This document shows positions 26,853 through 36,908 of a stretch of DNA of 64,000 nt, one piece after another. Source of the DNA: Ignavibacteriales bacterium (GTDB lineage: Bacteria > Bacteroidota > Ignavibacteria > Ignavibacteriales > Melioribacteraceae); the NCBI GenBank assembly GCA_020061355.1, contig JAGUYK010000012.1, positions 1 to 64,000 on the forward strand. Reading direction: 5' to 3'. Within the stretch, counting starts at the first letter, position 1. Each line of letters begins with the position of its first letter. The translations under genes were made by a program, and so were the position numbers. The notes under the pieces were generated by a model that searched no databases, was not told the origin of the DNA, and saw only the letters and a program-made list of their open reading frames with translations.

Positions 26853-27404
26853 ATGAAAAAACTATCCCACGAAGAAATTTCCCGTAACAGAGCGACTCTA
26901 GCAAATATCGATGCTGTAAAAAAGATGCCTGTTTACCTACTGCTTAACAGTATAAGGAGCAGTTATAATGTCGGTTCCATTTTCCGTACATCCGACGGTG
27001 CAATGATTGAAAAAATATTCCTGTGCGGTTATACACCAACTCCTGAAAAAAAAGAAGTGATCAAGACTGCACTCGGATCCCAGGATAGCGTTATTTGGGA
27101 ATATGTAAAAGACCCCAAAGAAGTAATTATTGGTTTAAAGCAGAGAGGAATTAAAATTTGTGCGCTGGAATTGACAGATAAAAGTTTTGCCTACCATAAG
27201 GTTTCTAATAAGGATTTCCCGCTCTGCTTAATTGTCGGAAATGAAATTACAGGTGTATCACAGGAATTAATTGATATGTGTGACTTTTCGATTGAAATCC
27301 CTCAATATGGAATTAAACAATCGCTGAATGTTGCAGTAGCCTATGGTATTTCTATTTTTGATTTACGAAGGATTTATAATGGGAATGAATTGTCGTTTGA
27401 ATAA
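26853..27404 (+). CDS. TrmH (SpoU) family RNA methyltransferase
   Basis: SPOUT-fold RNA 2'-O-methyltransferase of 183 aa. The three motifs are visible: NSIRSSYNVGSIFRTSDGA with the catalytic Asn/Arg, then IVGNEITGVSQELI, and IPQYGIKQSLNVAVAYGI at the knot. The target nucleotide (tRNA or rRNA) cannot be read from sequence. There is no N-terminal substrate-binding domain as in RlmB, so it is a minimal enzyme. It converges on the AlbA_2 gene, with 6 nt between stops. Confidence 0.92.
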   Translation: MKKLSHEEISRNRATLANIDAVKKMPVYLLLNSIRSSYNVGSIFRTSDGAMIEKIFLCGYTPTPEKKEVIKTALGSQDSVIWEYVKDPKEVIIGLKQRGIKICALELTDKSFAYHKVSNKDFPLCLIVGNEITGVSQELIDMCDFSIEIPQYGIKQSLNVAVAYGISIFDLRRIYNGNELSFE

Positions 27405-27410
27405 TTATAT

Positions 27411-28067
27411 TCAGCCTGCAAATGTAAAGTAGCTCTCCCCGTTATCCTTGATATGAATAAAAAGAAGATTTGCCCTTACAAGCTGTATTAATGTCCGTGA
27501 AGCCCGGCGGTCTGATATATTTGCAATTTTACTCAATTCCTTTACAGATATTTTTTCATTTTTATTCAGAAAATCAAAAACAATTTTTTCATTTTTACCG
27601 ACCGTATAATTCACAAGCGATTTCCCCGATTGCTGTGTTTGCATAAGTTTAATCATTTCTTTGCTTGCCAGTACACTTTTATCATTAACACGCACATAAA
27701 CAACAGCACTATTTAAATCTAATATTGATCTATAATCCTGTATTCGATGCGGTTTTAATTTTGATTCCGGAATTTCAATTACCATTACTTCCTTATTCTC
27801 AATTTCATAAGAATAAATAGTGCAATTGACTTGCGGCTCGCAATACTTTTCTGCTGTCTCCCTAATAAGCTCTGAATCACTCTTCTCACTCTCTATTCCA
27901 TAAATAGACTTATCATCATCAATACCCAGCAGGAGATATCCGCCTCTTGTGTTTGCAAAAGCAATTATACTCTTTGCAATTTTTTCGTGGGAGGAGAAGC
28001 GCTGTTTAAATTCGATATGCAGACCTTCTCCCAGTTCAATAAGTTCTAGAACTTTTCTCCGGTTCAT
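27411..28067 (-). CDS. AlbA_2 domain and winged-helix protein
   Basis: Protein of 218 aa. The N-terminal AlbA_2 (Schlafen-like) domain has GLHIEFKQRFSSHEKIAKSIIAFANTRGGYLLLGI, near residues 14-50. The C-terminal part (about 150-210) looks like a winged helix, ISVKELSKIANISDRRASRTLIQL. Such proteins are usually called putative transcriptional regulators or ATP-binding proteins. The same domain also occurs in some defence systems, but no other defence gene is near. It lies 24 nt after the TPR lipoprotein gene. Confidence 0.8.
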   Translation of the reverse strand: MNRRKVLELIELGEGLHIEFKQRFSSHEKIAKSIIAFANTRGGYLLLGIDDDKSIYGIESEKSDSELIRETAEKYCEPQVNCTIYSYEIENKEVMVIEIPESKLKPHRIQDYRSILDLNSAVVYVRVNDKSVLASKEMIKLMQTQQSGKSLVNYTVGKNEKIVFDFLNKNEKISVKELSKIANISDRRASRTLIQLVRANLLFIHIKDNGESYFTFAG

Positions 28068-28090
28068 CTTAGAAAGTAATTATTAATCAA

Positions 28091-30415
28091 CTAATCTGGG
28101 ATTTTTCTTTTTGTAGTATCTGTCTTTTCCTTGGTATCAGCATCAACAGGAGGTTTATCGCTAATTCTTTTCCTCAAGGAATCTGGTTTTATTACATCAT
28201 CAATTACCTCTTCCTTTTTAAGAACAGGAGGGACACCATTTGGAAGTTTGACTGCATTTGAATCGGGGATAACCTTATTTTGTTCTATTATAACTTTTTG
28301 TTTTTCGGCTTCCAACTTTATCTGTTCCTCTTGTGCAATCCGGTCTTTCTCATTTTTGTATTCTGTATACTTTGCTATCACGGCTTTGCCCAAAGGAGTT
28401 GATGCATATTCTTTGGAAGATAGGATTCCGTAATAGAAAGCAGAAGAATCATATTCTCCCAATTCTTCATGAATCAGACCAATATAATAAATAGATTTTG
28501 GTGAAAAAGAAGAAGTAGGATGTTTCAAATAAATATCTCTAAACGCTCTAATTGCATCGCGGTATTTTTTGTCGTAATAAAGTCCTTCTGCCTGTACATA
28601 CTCACCTTCTACCGGATCTGATGTTCCTGTAATAACCTTTTTCTCCTCTTCTTTAATCAAGCCAAGTTTTTTTCCGGCTTCTTTATGAAGAGTAGAATTA
28701 GGGAATTCATCATAAATGATTTTATACAAACTATCTGCTGAATCATTTTTGTCAATTGTTTCATAGTAAGTTCCTAATGCAAATATTGTCTGGACTTTTT
28801 TAGGTTTATCGGAAAAGAGTTCCAGAAAAGCACTGAAATAATGATAAGCTGAATCAGGAACTTCGAGCTCCGAGAAAAAATGACTGCCAAGGTCATAAAA
28901 ATTCTCCGAAATTAAAGTATTCACCGAATCTACAGAAATTCTGGGTCTAACCGGTTTTTGAACCTTACCACGGGCGATCAATGTAACAAGATTAATTTCC
29001 CCGGTGTCTTGCGTTTGAGTTCTTGGGATCTGCCTCTGAACCTGTTGTTGCGGATTTTCTACTTCAATATTTTGTTGCGGTACTTGTTGTATTGGTTGAG
29101 CTGATTGATCCGAACGCTTCTGGTTTTCAGTCAAATATTCTTTAAATGCTATATCGTAATCAATAGAATCCTGCACAAATTTCTCAGGTCTCGTAATGTA
29201 TAGTATTTGTTTATCAAGATCAGTCAAGGTATTTTTTAAACTAAAATACCGATCCAAATTTTTCGCACGTTTTCCTGCTTCTAATTTCATTTCACGATCA
29301 GCAAAGGAAGAGGCGGATTTGTTATAGTATTTGAGAGAACTATCATAATCTCTGTAATATTTCTCGTAGATCTCACCAAGCATGAATCCGGCGATCCCGG
29401 AGGTTGGATTATTTTTATAGGTTGAATCAACTTCTTTGAAGACCTCTATTGCTTTATCATTCTGCTCTTTCTGATAATATACTTTTCCAACTTCAATAAG
29501 AATTCTATCCATTTGATTTTTAAACTTACCGCGATCTCTCAGGTCTAAAAACTCTACTTCACTTTCATCAATTCTGCCAAGCTGCTTTAATAATTTTGCA
29601 TATTCAAGCCGGCTTTCAAATTCTATTTCGAAAGTTGGTGAGTACTTAAGAACCGATGCAAAGGAATTTAATGCATTCTCTTCTTCACCAATTTTGAGAT
29701 AAGTTTTGCCAAGTTGATAAGAAACGAGAGCCTGGGTTTCATCATTTTTTATTTTACCAATGATCCAATTACACTCATCAATGGCCGATTTATATTCTTC
29801 ACGGAAGATCAAAAAACTGATTTTCGTGATAGCGGCGACTATTAAAAGATCTTCCTCATTCTCGCTAATTGATTCATTTTTTACTTCTTCAATTATATCG
29901 AGTCCTTCTTCAAAACTTCTTAACTGAAGATAGGTTTTAGCAAGCCATAATTTGTTCTCAAGTTTATACTCTGATTCCGGAATGGCTGCAAGCTCTAAAA
30001 ATTTTCTTTGTGCACTGGCATATTCCTGCTGATAATAGAATGCTTTGCCTGTCATAAAAAGTGCATCATCAACATATGACGATTCTTTATAAAACTGAAG
30101 TATCTTCGAACACTTTTCAATTACTTTAGTAAGGTCCTGTTTTAATTGGGTAGAAGAGACCGGTTGTGTAGCCGTTTGTCCCTGTCTAGGAACCTGTATT
30201 GTTGCTGCAGGCTGTTGGATTGGTCTTATATCTTCTCTGAATTCAAACGGATCTTTTTTAAGCTTTAGTATATCTGCTTCTGTACGATCAAACAATGTAC
30301 GCGCATTATAATAGGTATTGAAATAAGTTGTAAAATCAGTCCACACTCCGCAGCCATTTAAAAATAATAGAACTGACAATATTGCCGGGATAAAAAGCTT
30401 TTTATTGGAAGGCAT
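28091..30415 (-). CDS. Large TPR lipoprotein, possibly PorW/SprE-like
   Basis: Lipoprotein of 774 aa with lipobox LFLNGC near residue 21. The mature N-terminus CGVWTDFTTYFNTYYNARTLFDR is followed by more than ten tetratricopeptide-like repeats to about residue 690. A Gln-rich linker (about 430-470) interrupts them, and the charged tail ends KTDTTKRKIPD. The FTTYFNTYYNA start recalls PorW/SprE, a periplasmic TPR lipoprotein of type IX secretion, but that is a resemblance only. The presence of a T9SS substrate in this window is consistent with it. Confidence 0.7.
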   Translation of the reverse strand: MPSNKKLFIPAILSVLLFLNGCGVWTDFTTYFNTYYNARTLFDRTEADILKLKKDPFEFREDIRPIQQPAATIQVPRQGQTATQPVSSTQLKQDLTKVIEKCSKILQFYKESSYVDDALFMTGKAFYYQQEYASAQRKFLELAAIPESEYKLENKLWLAKTYLQLRSFEEGLDIIEEVKNESISENEEDLLIVAAITKISFLIFREEYKSAIDECNWIIGKIKNDETQALVSYQLGKTYLKIGEEENALNSFASVLKYSPTFEIEFESRLEYAKLLKQLGRIDESEVEFLDLRDRGKFKNQMDRILIEVGKVYYQKEQNDKAIEVFKEVDSTYKNNPTSGIAGFMLGEIYEKYYRDYDSSLKYYNKSASSFADREMKLEAGKRAKNLDRYFSLKNTLTDLDKQILYITRPEKFVQDSIDYDIAFKEYLTENQKRSDQSAQPIQQVPQQNIEVENPQQQVQRQIPRTQTQDTGEINLVTLIARGKVQKPVRPRISVDSVNTLISENFYDLGSHFFSELEVPDSAYHYFSAFLELFSDKPKKVQTIFALGTYYETIDKNDSADSLYKIIYDEFPNSTLHKEAGKKLGLIKEEEKKVITGTSDPVEGEYVQAEGLYYDKKYRDAIRAFRDIYLKHPTSSFSPKSIYYIGLIHEELGEYDSSAFYYGILSSKEYASTPLGKAVIAKYTEYKNEKDRIAQEEQIKLEAEKQKVIIEQNKVIPDSNAVKLPNGVPPVLKKEEVIDDVIKPDSLRKRISDKPPVDADTKEKTDTTKRKIPD

Positions 30416-30479
30416 GTTACACTTGATGTTTGTTAATAATGATCGTAGAAAGAATTATACGCTCACCTTTATTTTGTGA

Positions 30480-30833
<354 letters not shown>

Positions 30834-33800
30834 TTACAAATTTTTACCGTGGCAATTTTTGTATTTTTTCCCACTACCGCAAGGGCAGGGATCATTTCTA
30901 CCCACTTTTTCTTCAACTTTCACCGGCTGCTGTTTCCCTCTTCTGGAACCCTCTCCTTCTAATGATTGAGGTTTAAGTCCAAGATTATCAGTAGTATCCT
31001 TAATTGTACGCAATCTTTGGGCAGGGGCAGGACGCCTTCCCTGAACTTCTGCAGGTGCCTGAGGCCAGAATTTGAAACAGAAGGAGACAACATCATTTCG
31101 AATATGTTCAAGGAGTTGCACAAATAAATTATATGCTTCGGCTTTATACTCAAGCAGCGGATCTTTTTGACCATACGCTCTTAAACCAATCCCTTCTTTC
31201 AAATCATCCATTTCCCGTAAATGTTCTTTCCACTTATTATCAATTACCGAAAGTACAGCAAACCGTTCAAGCCTCGACATTAATTCATGTCCGAGCATTT
31301 CTTCTTTTTTATTATAAAAATCTTTGGCAGCTTCCAAAAGTTTTTCTTTTAGTCCATCTTTACCAAGCTTTTCAAATGCTTCTGATTCAACTCTAAAATC
31401 AACCAAAAGGTATTGTAAAACCTCTTCATGGATTTTTTCAATATTTGCATCTTCATAATATTTGTCAAGAACAGTTTCAACAAATTCATCCAGGTATTCA
31501 AGGATTTCTCCTTTTAGTCTTTCTCCTTCAAGCGCCTGTCTTCTTCTTGAATAAATTACTTCGCGCTGCTGATTCATAACATTGTCGAACTCAAGAAGTC
31601 TTTTACGAATAGCAAAATTATTTTCTTCAACTTTCTTCTGAGCGCGTTCAACCGATTTACTAATCAGCGGATGCTGAATTGCTTCACCCTCTTCCATTCC
31701 CAATTTACCCATAACATTGGTAATCCTGTCCCCGCTGAATAAACGCATCAAATCATCTTCAAGTGAAATATAAAATTTAGTAGTACCGGGATCACCCTGC
31801 CTGCCCGACCGCCCTCTGAGCTGACGATCAATTCTTCTTGCTTCGTGTCTTTCAGTTCCAAGAATGTATAAACCGCCGGTTTCTCTTACACCCGTACCAA
31901 GCTTAATATCGGTACCGCGACCGGCCATGTTTGTAGCAATTGTAATAGCCCCGGGTTGACCTGCGAATGCAACAACCTCTGCTTCTCTCTGATGCTGCTT
32001 TGCATTCAATACATTGTGTGCAACACCCTGCCGCTTAAGCATTCTGCTAATTGTCTCCGATACTTCAACACTCGTTGTACCTACTAGAACCGGACGTCTT
32101 TCTTCTTTTAAGCTTTTCAATTTTTCTAATATAGCGTTATACTTTTCTCTCTTTGTCCTAAAAATTGCGTCATCTTCATCATCGCGGATTATCGGTTTAT
32201 TTGTTGGAATTACAACAACTTCCAATTTATAAATCTCAAAAAATTCAGATTCCTCTGTCTCAGCGGTACCGGTCATACCGGCAAGTTTCTTATACATCCT
32301 GAAATAATTTTGTAATGTAATAGTAGCAAGTGTTTGAGTATCGCGTTCAACTTTTACATTTTCTTTTGCTTCAATTGCCTGATGCAAGCCGTCAGAATAT
32401 CTTCTACCGGGCAAAACTCTACCTGTAAATTCATCGACTATTGCAATCTTCCCTTCTTCGGTAATCACATATTCAACATCTTTTTCAAATAAGCTGTATG
32501 CTTTCAGCAATTGGTTGAGAGTATGAATAACATCGGATCTTTCCGTATAAGTATGATAAAGCTCATCTTTCCTTTTAAGTTTATCCTCTAAAGAAATTGA
32601 TGTGTCATTTTCAATCTTGCTTATTTCGGTACCGAGATCGGGTAGAACGAAAAATTGTTTTCCTTCTCTCGATCCTGAAGCAAGTTCTTCTCTTCCCTTT
32701 TCTGTAAGATCAATTTGATTATTTCTTTCTTCGATAGCAAAATAGAGTTCTTCATCAATTTCCGGCATACGTTTGGCATTCTCACGCAAGAATTCAAGTT
32801 CGGTTTGCTGCATAAGTTTTTTGTATTCCGGCTCAGCAAAAAGTTTCAATAGTGCTTTATTTTTTGGAAAACCCCTGTGTGCTCTTAAAAGATGCACACC
32901 GGCTTTTTCCCTATTTTTTTCGTCGTTGGATTGTAAAAGTTCTTCGGCTTCTTTAACTAATGATGCAACCAGGTTTGCCTGCTTCCTGAATAATCTCTCA
33001 ACACGAGGGTTCATTTCATCATATTTATGTTCCGCCTTCTCAACAGGTCCTGAAATAATCAATGGTGTTCTAGCTTCATCAATCAAAACAGAGTCAACTT
33101 CGTCAACAATCGCATAGTTATGACTTCGTTGAACACAATTCTCTTTATCGACAGCCATATTATCGCGTAAGTAGTCGAAACCGAATTCATTGTTCGTACC
33201 GTAGGTAATATCATACCCGTAAATTTCTTTTCTCTGCTCGCTGTCCATTGTATTAATAATACAACCAACACTCATACCATGAAATTTAAAAATCTCTCCC
33301 ATCCACTCGCTGTCGCGTTTTGCGAGATAATCGTTAACAGTTACTATGTGAACTCCTCTTCCGGTAAGAGCATTTAGATAAATAGGAAGTGTTGCAACAA
33401 GGGTTTTACCTTCTCCTGTTGCCATCTCTGCAATTTTACCATGATGAAGAACAACTCCGCCAATCAACTGAACATCATATGGTACCATATCCCATATAAT
33501 TTTCGAACCTGCAATTTCCCATGATTTTCCGACAAGTCTGCGACAGGTTTCTTTAACAACAGCAAATGCTTCCGGTAGGAGTTCATCAAGAATTTCTTCA
33601 TAGTGGTTATCGAGTTCGTCGTTTATTTTCTCTATTTCATCATACATTAAATGCTTTTCTTCGGCGGTTTGAACCTCTTGAAGTTTACGTTTTAACTCGT
33701 CAAGCTGGCTTCTTAGATCCGCAGTATCGGTAAGTAATCTATCCTTAAATTCAGTGGTTTTTGTTTTTAATTGCTCATCGGTCAATTCCTTGAGTTTCTC

Positions 33801-33896
33801 GACATGACCATTTATTGTGTCAACAATAGGCCATAAATCTTTGGTTACACGTGCATTTTTATCGCCAAAAAGCTTCTTCAGCAATGAATCAAACAT
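30834..33896 (-). CDS. secA: Preprotein translocase ATPase SecA
   Basis: Motor of the Sec pathway. It has Walker A GEGKT, Walker B-like DEVDSVLIDEARTPL, helicase motif GRGTDIKLG and the C-terminal zinc-binding CPCGSGKKYKNCHG. At 1020 aa it is longer than E. coli SecA, mainly from an insertion of about 100 residues after EKAEHKYDEMN (near residues 295-405), as in Bacteroidota SecA. I chose ATG 33896 (MFDSLLKK). GGAGAG just upstream fits as its ribosome site, although it is also inside a longer frame from 33908. glnB follows. Confidence 0.97.
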   Translation of the reverse strand: MFDSLLKKLFGDKNARVTKDLWPIVDTINGHVEKLKELTDEQLKTKTTEFKDRLLTDTADLRSQLDELKRKLQEVQTAEEKHLMYDEIEKINDELDNHYEEILDELLPEAFAVVKETCRRLVGKSWEIAGSKIIWDMVPYDVQLIGGVVLHHGKIAEMATGEGKTLVATLPIYLNALTGRGVHIVTVNDYLAKRDSEWMGEIFKFHGMSVGCIINTMDSEQRKEIYGYDITYGTNNEFGFDYLRDNMAVDKENCVQRSHNYAIVDEVDSVLIDEARTPLIISGPVEKAEHKYDEMNPRVERLFRKQANLVASLVKEAEELLQSNDEKNREKAGVHLLRAHRGFPKNKALLKLFAEPEYKKLMQQTELEFLRENAKRMPEIDEELYFAIEERNNQIDLTEKGREELASGSREGKQFFVLPDLGTEISKIENDTSISLEDKLKRKDELYHTYTERSDVIHTLNQLLKAYSLFEKDVEYVITEEGKIAIVDEFTGRVLPGRRYSDGLHQAIEAKENVKVERDTQTLATITLQNYFRMYKKLAGMTGTAETEESEFFEIYKLEVVVIPTNKPIIRDDEDDAIFRTKREKYNAILEKLKSLKEERRPVLVGTTSVEVSETISRMLKRQGVAHNVLNAKQHQREAEVVAFAGQPGAITIATNMAGRGTDIKLGTGVRETGGLYILGTERHEARRIDRQLRGRSGRQGDPGTTKFYISLEDDLMRLFSGDRITNVMGKLGMEEGEAIQHPLISKSVERAQKKVEENNFAIRKRLLEFDNVMNQQREVIYSRRRQALEGERLKGEILEYLDEFVETVLDKYYEDANIEKIHEEVLQYLLVDFRVESEAFEKLGKDGLKEKLLEAAKDFYNKKEEMLGHELMSRLERFAVLSVIDNKWKEHLREMDDLKEGIGLRAYGQKDPLLEYKAEAYNLFVQLLEHIRNDVVSFCFKFWPQAPAEVQGRRPAPAQRLRTIKDTTDNLGLKPQSLEGEGSRRGKQQPVKVEEKVGRNDPCPCGSGKKYKNCHGKNL

Positions 33897-34121
33897 TAAT
33901 CTCTCCATATTTTCGGGGTAGCAAGTTAAATAAAGAGGTTCTGAAATGCAATGAAAGTGCGGTTACACTCTCTATCCAACAAATTAATTACCGGATTATA
34001 AACTCAAAAAAACATTTTGTTTCAATCGATTAGTTGGACTCTTATAAACAACTTAATGTAAAAATGTGCTATTTATTCTACTATCCCCTATTTTAGTCAG
34101 CAAAACTTTTTAGATTCAATT

Positions 34122-36908
34122 GTGAAGAACAAATTTTCTTTTTCTAAAGGATTCATTTCAAAAATTATTGAGCTTACAGAAGGGTTAATACCGTCAGGTG
34201 TATTCGACTCTTTTATTAATTCTTTAGAAAAGGAAGTTTCAAAATATTATTTTAATAATTCTTCCGAAGCAAATTTACTTCGGGTGCTAAATTCGATTTA
34301 TGATAAGTCATCATTCATAAATGAGATAATCAAATATCCCCATCATTCCGAAATCATAATCTCTATTACTTCAAACAGTAATTACCTGACAGATATAGTT
34401 GTGGGAAATCCGGGATTTCTTCACCAGGTCTTCGACCATGATTATCTTTCGAAAGAGATTGAACAATATAGTTTAATGAATGAGCTGAAAACCGGTGCTG
34501 ACAGGTACAAATCCCATCCGGCAAAACTTAATTACCTCCGCCAGACGAAAAAAAGGTATACGCTAAAAATCGGTTTGTCCGATATTCTTAATATCCATGA
34601 TTTGCCATTAATAACAGAACAACTATCAGTACTCGCTAAAACAATTAATGCAGTACTATTTGAAATCTGCTACAATGAAATTATTTCGAAATACGAACTT
34701 ACAGCAGTCCAATCAAATTATTGTTTATGCTCGCTCGGTAAATTGGGGGGGAACGAATTAAATTACAGTTCCGATGTCGACTTACTTTTATTTTATGACC
34801 AGAATGAATTTTACGATAATATCAATAAAGATTACCATGAGATACTTTCAGAAGTTGCCCTTCTCTTTATAAAATCTTCAAGTGAAATTTCAGATAAAGG
34901 TTATATCTACCGGGTTGATTTCCGTTTACGTCCTGATGGTAAATATTCTTCTCTTTGTAAGGCATTAGGCGATTATACAAAGTATTATGAACTGCGCGGT
35001 GAAGATTGGGAACGCCAGATGCTTATTAAGCTTGATTTTATTGGAGGGAACCAATCTCTTTATAAAAGTTTTTACGAATTCTTATTGCCCTACATTTACC
35101 CGGTATCAATTTCCGGTTCCCTTAAAGAGCAAATAAGAAAAATGAAACAAAATATAGAAGCTCATAACCGGGAAAATGAAAATGTAAAACTTTTTAAAGG
35201 AGGAATCCGGGATATTGAGTTTTCAATTCAAGCACTGCAATTAATTAACGGCGGAAGATTTCTGGATTTAAGAACCGGAAATACTCTTAAAGCAATTACA
35301 ATACTAAATGAGAAGATTCTACTAAGTAATAAAGAAAAAAAATCCCTCTCCGGGGCATATATCTTCTACCGCCGAATTGAGCATTTCCTCCAGTTAATGA
35401 ATGACACGCAGACACATCTTATCCCGGAAGATGAAGAGATACTAAAAAAATTATCCCTTTATCTCGGCTTTAAGTCAGTTAAAGAATTTAGGTCAAGATT
35501 ATTAATGCATCGCAAAGAAGTAAGGAATATTTATGATGCAATTCTAAGCGCCGAAAAAAGTGATCAGCCTTCTTTTGAAGAAATCGGATTTAAGGATAAA
35601 AACCGTGCGTTAAAGAATTGGAATTATGTAGCTTCAGGCATCGGAGTATTCGGGCAGAAAGAATTTGATCTGCGAACAATAAAACTTTTCGAGCAATTCA
35701 AACCAGGGTTATACAAATATTTGATTAAAACAGAATTCGCCGACCGGGTAATGGATAATTTAGTTAAAATTATTCGATCTGTTTCTATTACCTCAATCTG
35801 GTATCATGAATTATGCGATAAGAAATTCCTTAAGAGTGTTTTAACACTTTGCGAATACTCAGATAAATCTGTAAACCTAATGGTGATGGATAAAACGTGT
35901 TCCGAGCTTTTGCTATCCCGTAAAGTTTTCATCGAACTAACAGTTCCGGAGATATTTCAATTAACTATAAACCAGATTCTATTTTATCTTTCGGTAAGAT
36001 TTACATTTGGATTAGTAAATCAGGAATCACTTTCTAAAATACTTGCCGGTTATTTAGAAGATAGAATATTCACAATTGCAAAACGATTTGGAATAAATTC
36101 CTTTTACTTTATTGCCGGACTTGGCAGCTTTGCAGTGCAGACAATGAATTTTTCTTCCGATATCGATCTTGTATTCGTAGTTGAATCCGGAGATGATATA
36201 TCTGAGAAGCAACAGGAATTCCAGAAACTAATTATTTCAATCCAGGAGAATCTGAAACCTTTCTCGGTGGATTTTAAATTGCGTCCGGAAGGTAAAAGTT
36301 CACAGCTTGTCTGGGACATTGATAACTTCAATGATTATATTAAATCGAGAGCAAGGATCTGGGAATTTCAGGCATTCAGCAAGTTAAGATTCATTTATGG
36401 AAAAAAGGAATTATTTGATGACCTGGTTTTTACAGTAGTTTCAACCATTGGTGCCATGGATAAAGGAAAAATCAATTCAGAGATTAAACAAATGGAAAAA
36501 AACATCCACCGGGAATCAATAAAACTATTCGGATCATCATTCAACATTAAAAAAGATCGCGGAGGATTAAATACAATTGAATTTATAATTGATTCATTAA
36601 TTTTGTCAAACAATTTATTGTTAGGAAAAACCATTAATGAAAATAGAATAGAGATTCTGAAACTTCTTCCTGAAGGTGAAACAAAAAGTGACGTTAAAGT
36701 TCTCCTAAGAAATTTCAAAATCCTTAAATCGATTGAATTTGCAATTCAGAACACTTTTGATGTTAATAATAGTGTTATTCCTACATTTGCTGATAAGAAA
36801 GCAGTAGTGTCAAACTGGTTAAAAGTAAAGAAAAAAAATCAGCCGGAAATATTATTGAAGCAGTTAATAAAAGAGAACAATTCACTATTTGAAAAATATG
36901 TCGGATAA
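34122..36908 (+). CDS. glnE: Glutamine synthetase adenylyltransferase
   Basis: Bifunctional enzyme of 928 aa that adenylylates and deadenylylates glutamine synthetase. The N-terminal nucleotidyltransferase motif GKLGGNELNYSSDVDLLLFYD and the C-terminal motif SFAVQTMNFSSDIDLVFVV both keep the DxD metal ligands. The second site lacks the GKLGG lead, having AGLGS instead. It starts with GTG. The divergent 225-nt gap to secA holds no clear promoter. P-II (glnB) lies on the other side of secA. The next gene overlaps by 11 nt. Confidence 0.93.
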   Translation: MKNKFSFSKGFISKIIELTEGLIPSGVFDSFINSLEKEVSKYYFNNSSEANLLRVLNSIYDKSSFINEIIKYPHHSEIIISITSNSNYLTDIVVGNPGFLHQVFDHDYLSKEIEQYSLMNELKTGADRYKSHPAKLNYLRQTKKRYTLKIGLSDILNIHDLPLITEQLSVLAKTINAVLFEICYNEIISKYELTAVQSNYCLCSLGKLGGNELNYSSDVDLLLFYDQNEFYDNINKDYHEILSEVALLFIKSSSEISDKGYIYRVDFRLRPDGKYSSLCKALGDYTKYYELRGEDWERQMLIKLDFIGGNQSLYKSFYEFLLPYIYPVSISGSLKEQIRKMKQNIEAHNRENENVKLFKGGIRDIEFSIQALQLINGGRFLDLRTGNTLKAITILNEKILLSNKEKKSLSGAYIFYRRIEHFLQLMNDTQTHLIPEDEEILKKLSLYLGFKSVKEFRSRLLMHRKEVRNIYDAILSAEKSDQPSFEEIGFKDKNRALKNWNYVASGIGVFGQKEFDLRTIKLFEQFKPGLYKYLIKTEFADRVMDNLVKIIRSVSITSIWYHELCDKKFLKSVLTLCEYSDKSVNLMVMDKTCSELLLSRKVFIELTVPEIFQLTINQILFYLSVRFTFGLVNQESLSKILAGYLEDRIFTIAKRFGINSFYFIAGLGSFAVQTMNFSSDIDLVFVVESGDDISEKQQEFQKLIISIQENLKPFSVDFKLRPEGKSSQLVWDIDNFNDYIKSRARIWEFQAFSKLRFIYGKKELFDDLVFTVVSTIGAMDKGKINSEIKQMEKNIHRESIKLFGSSFNIKKDRGGLNTIEFIIDSLILSNNLLLGKTINENRIEILKLLPEGETKSDVKVLLRNFKILKSIEFAIQNTFDVNNSVIPTFADKKAVVSNWLKVKKKNQPEILLKQLIKENNSLFEKYVG

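Noticed and set aside
27411-28067. AlbA_2 (Schlafen-like) protein as part of a defence island
   Set aside because: The domain occurs in some defence systems, but here it sits among ordinary housekeeping genes with no nuclease, methylase or toxin partner.
33909-34121. Regulatory RNA or riboswitch between secA and glnE
   Set aside because: I see only AT-rich sequence without a convincing hairpin, promoter consensus or conserved motif.
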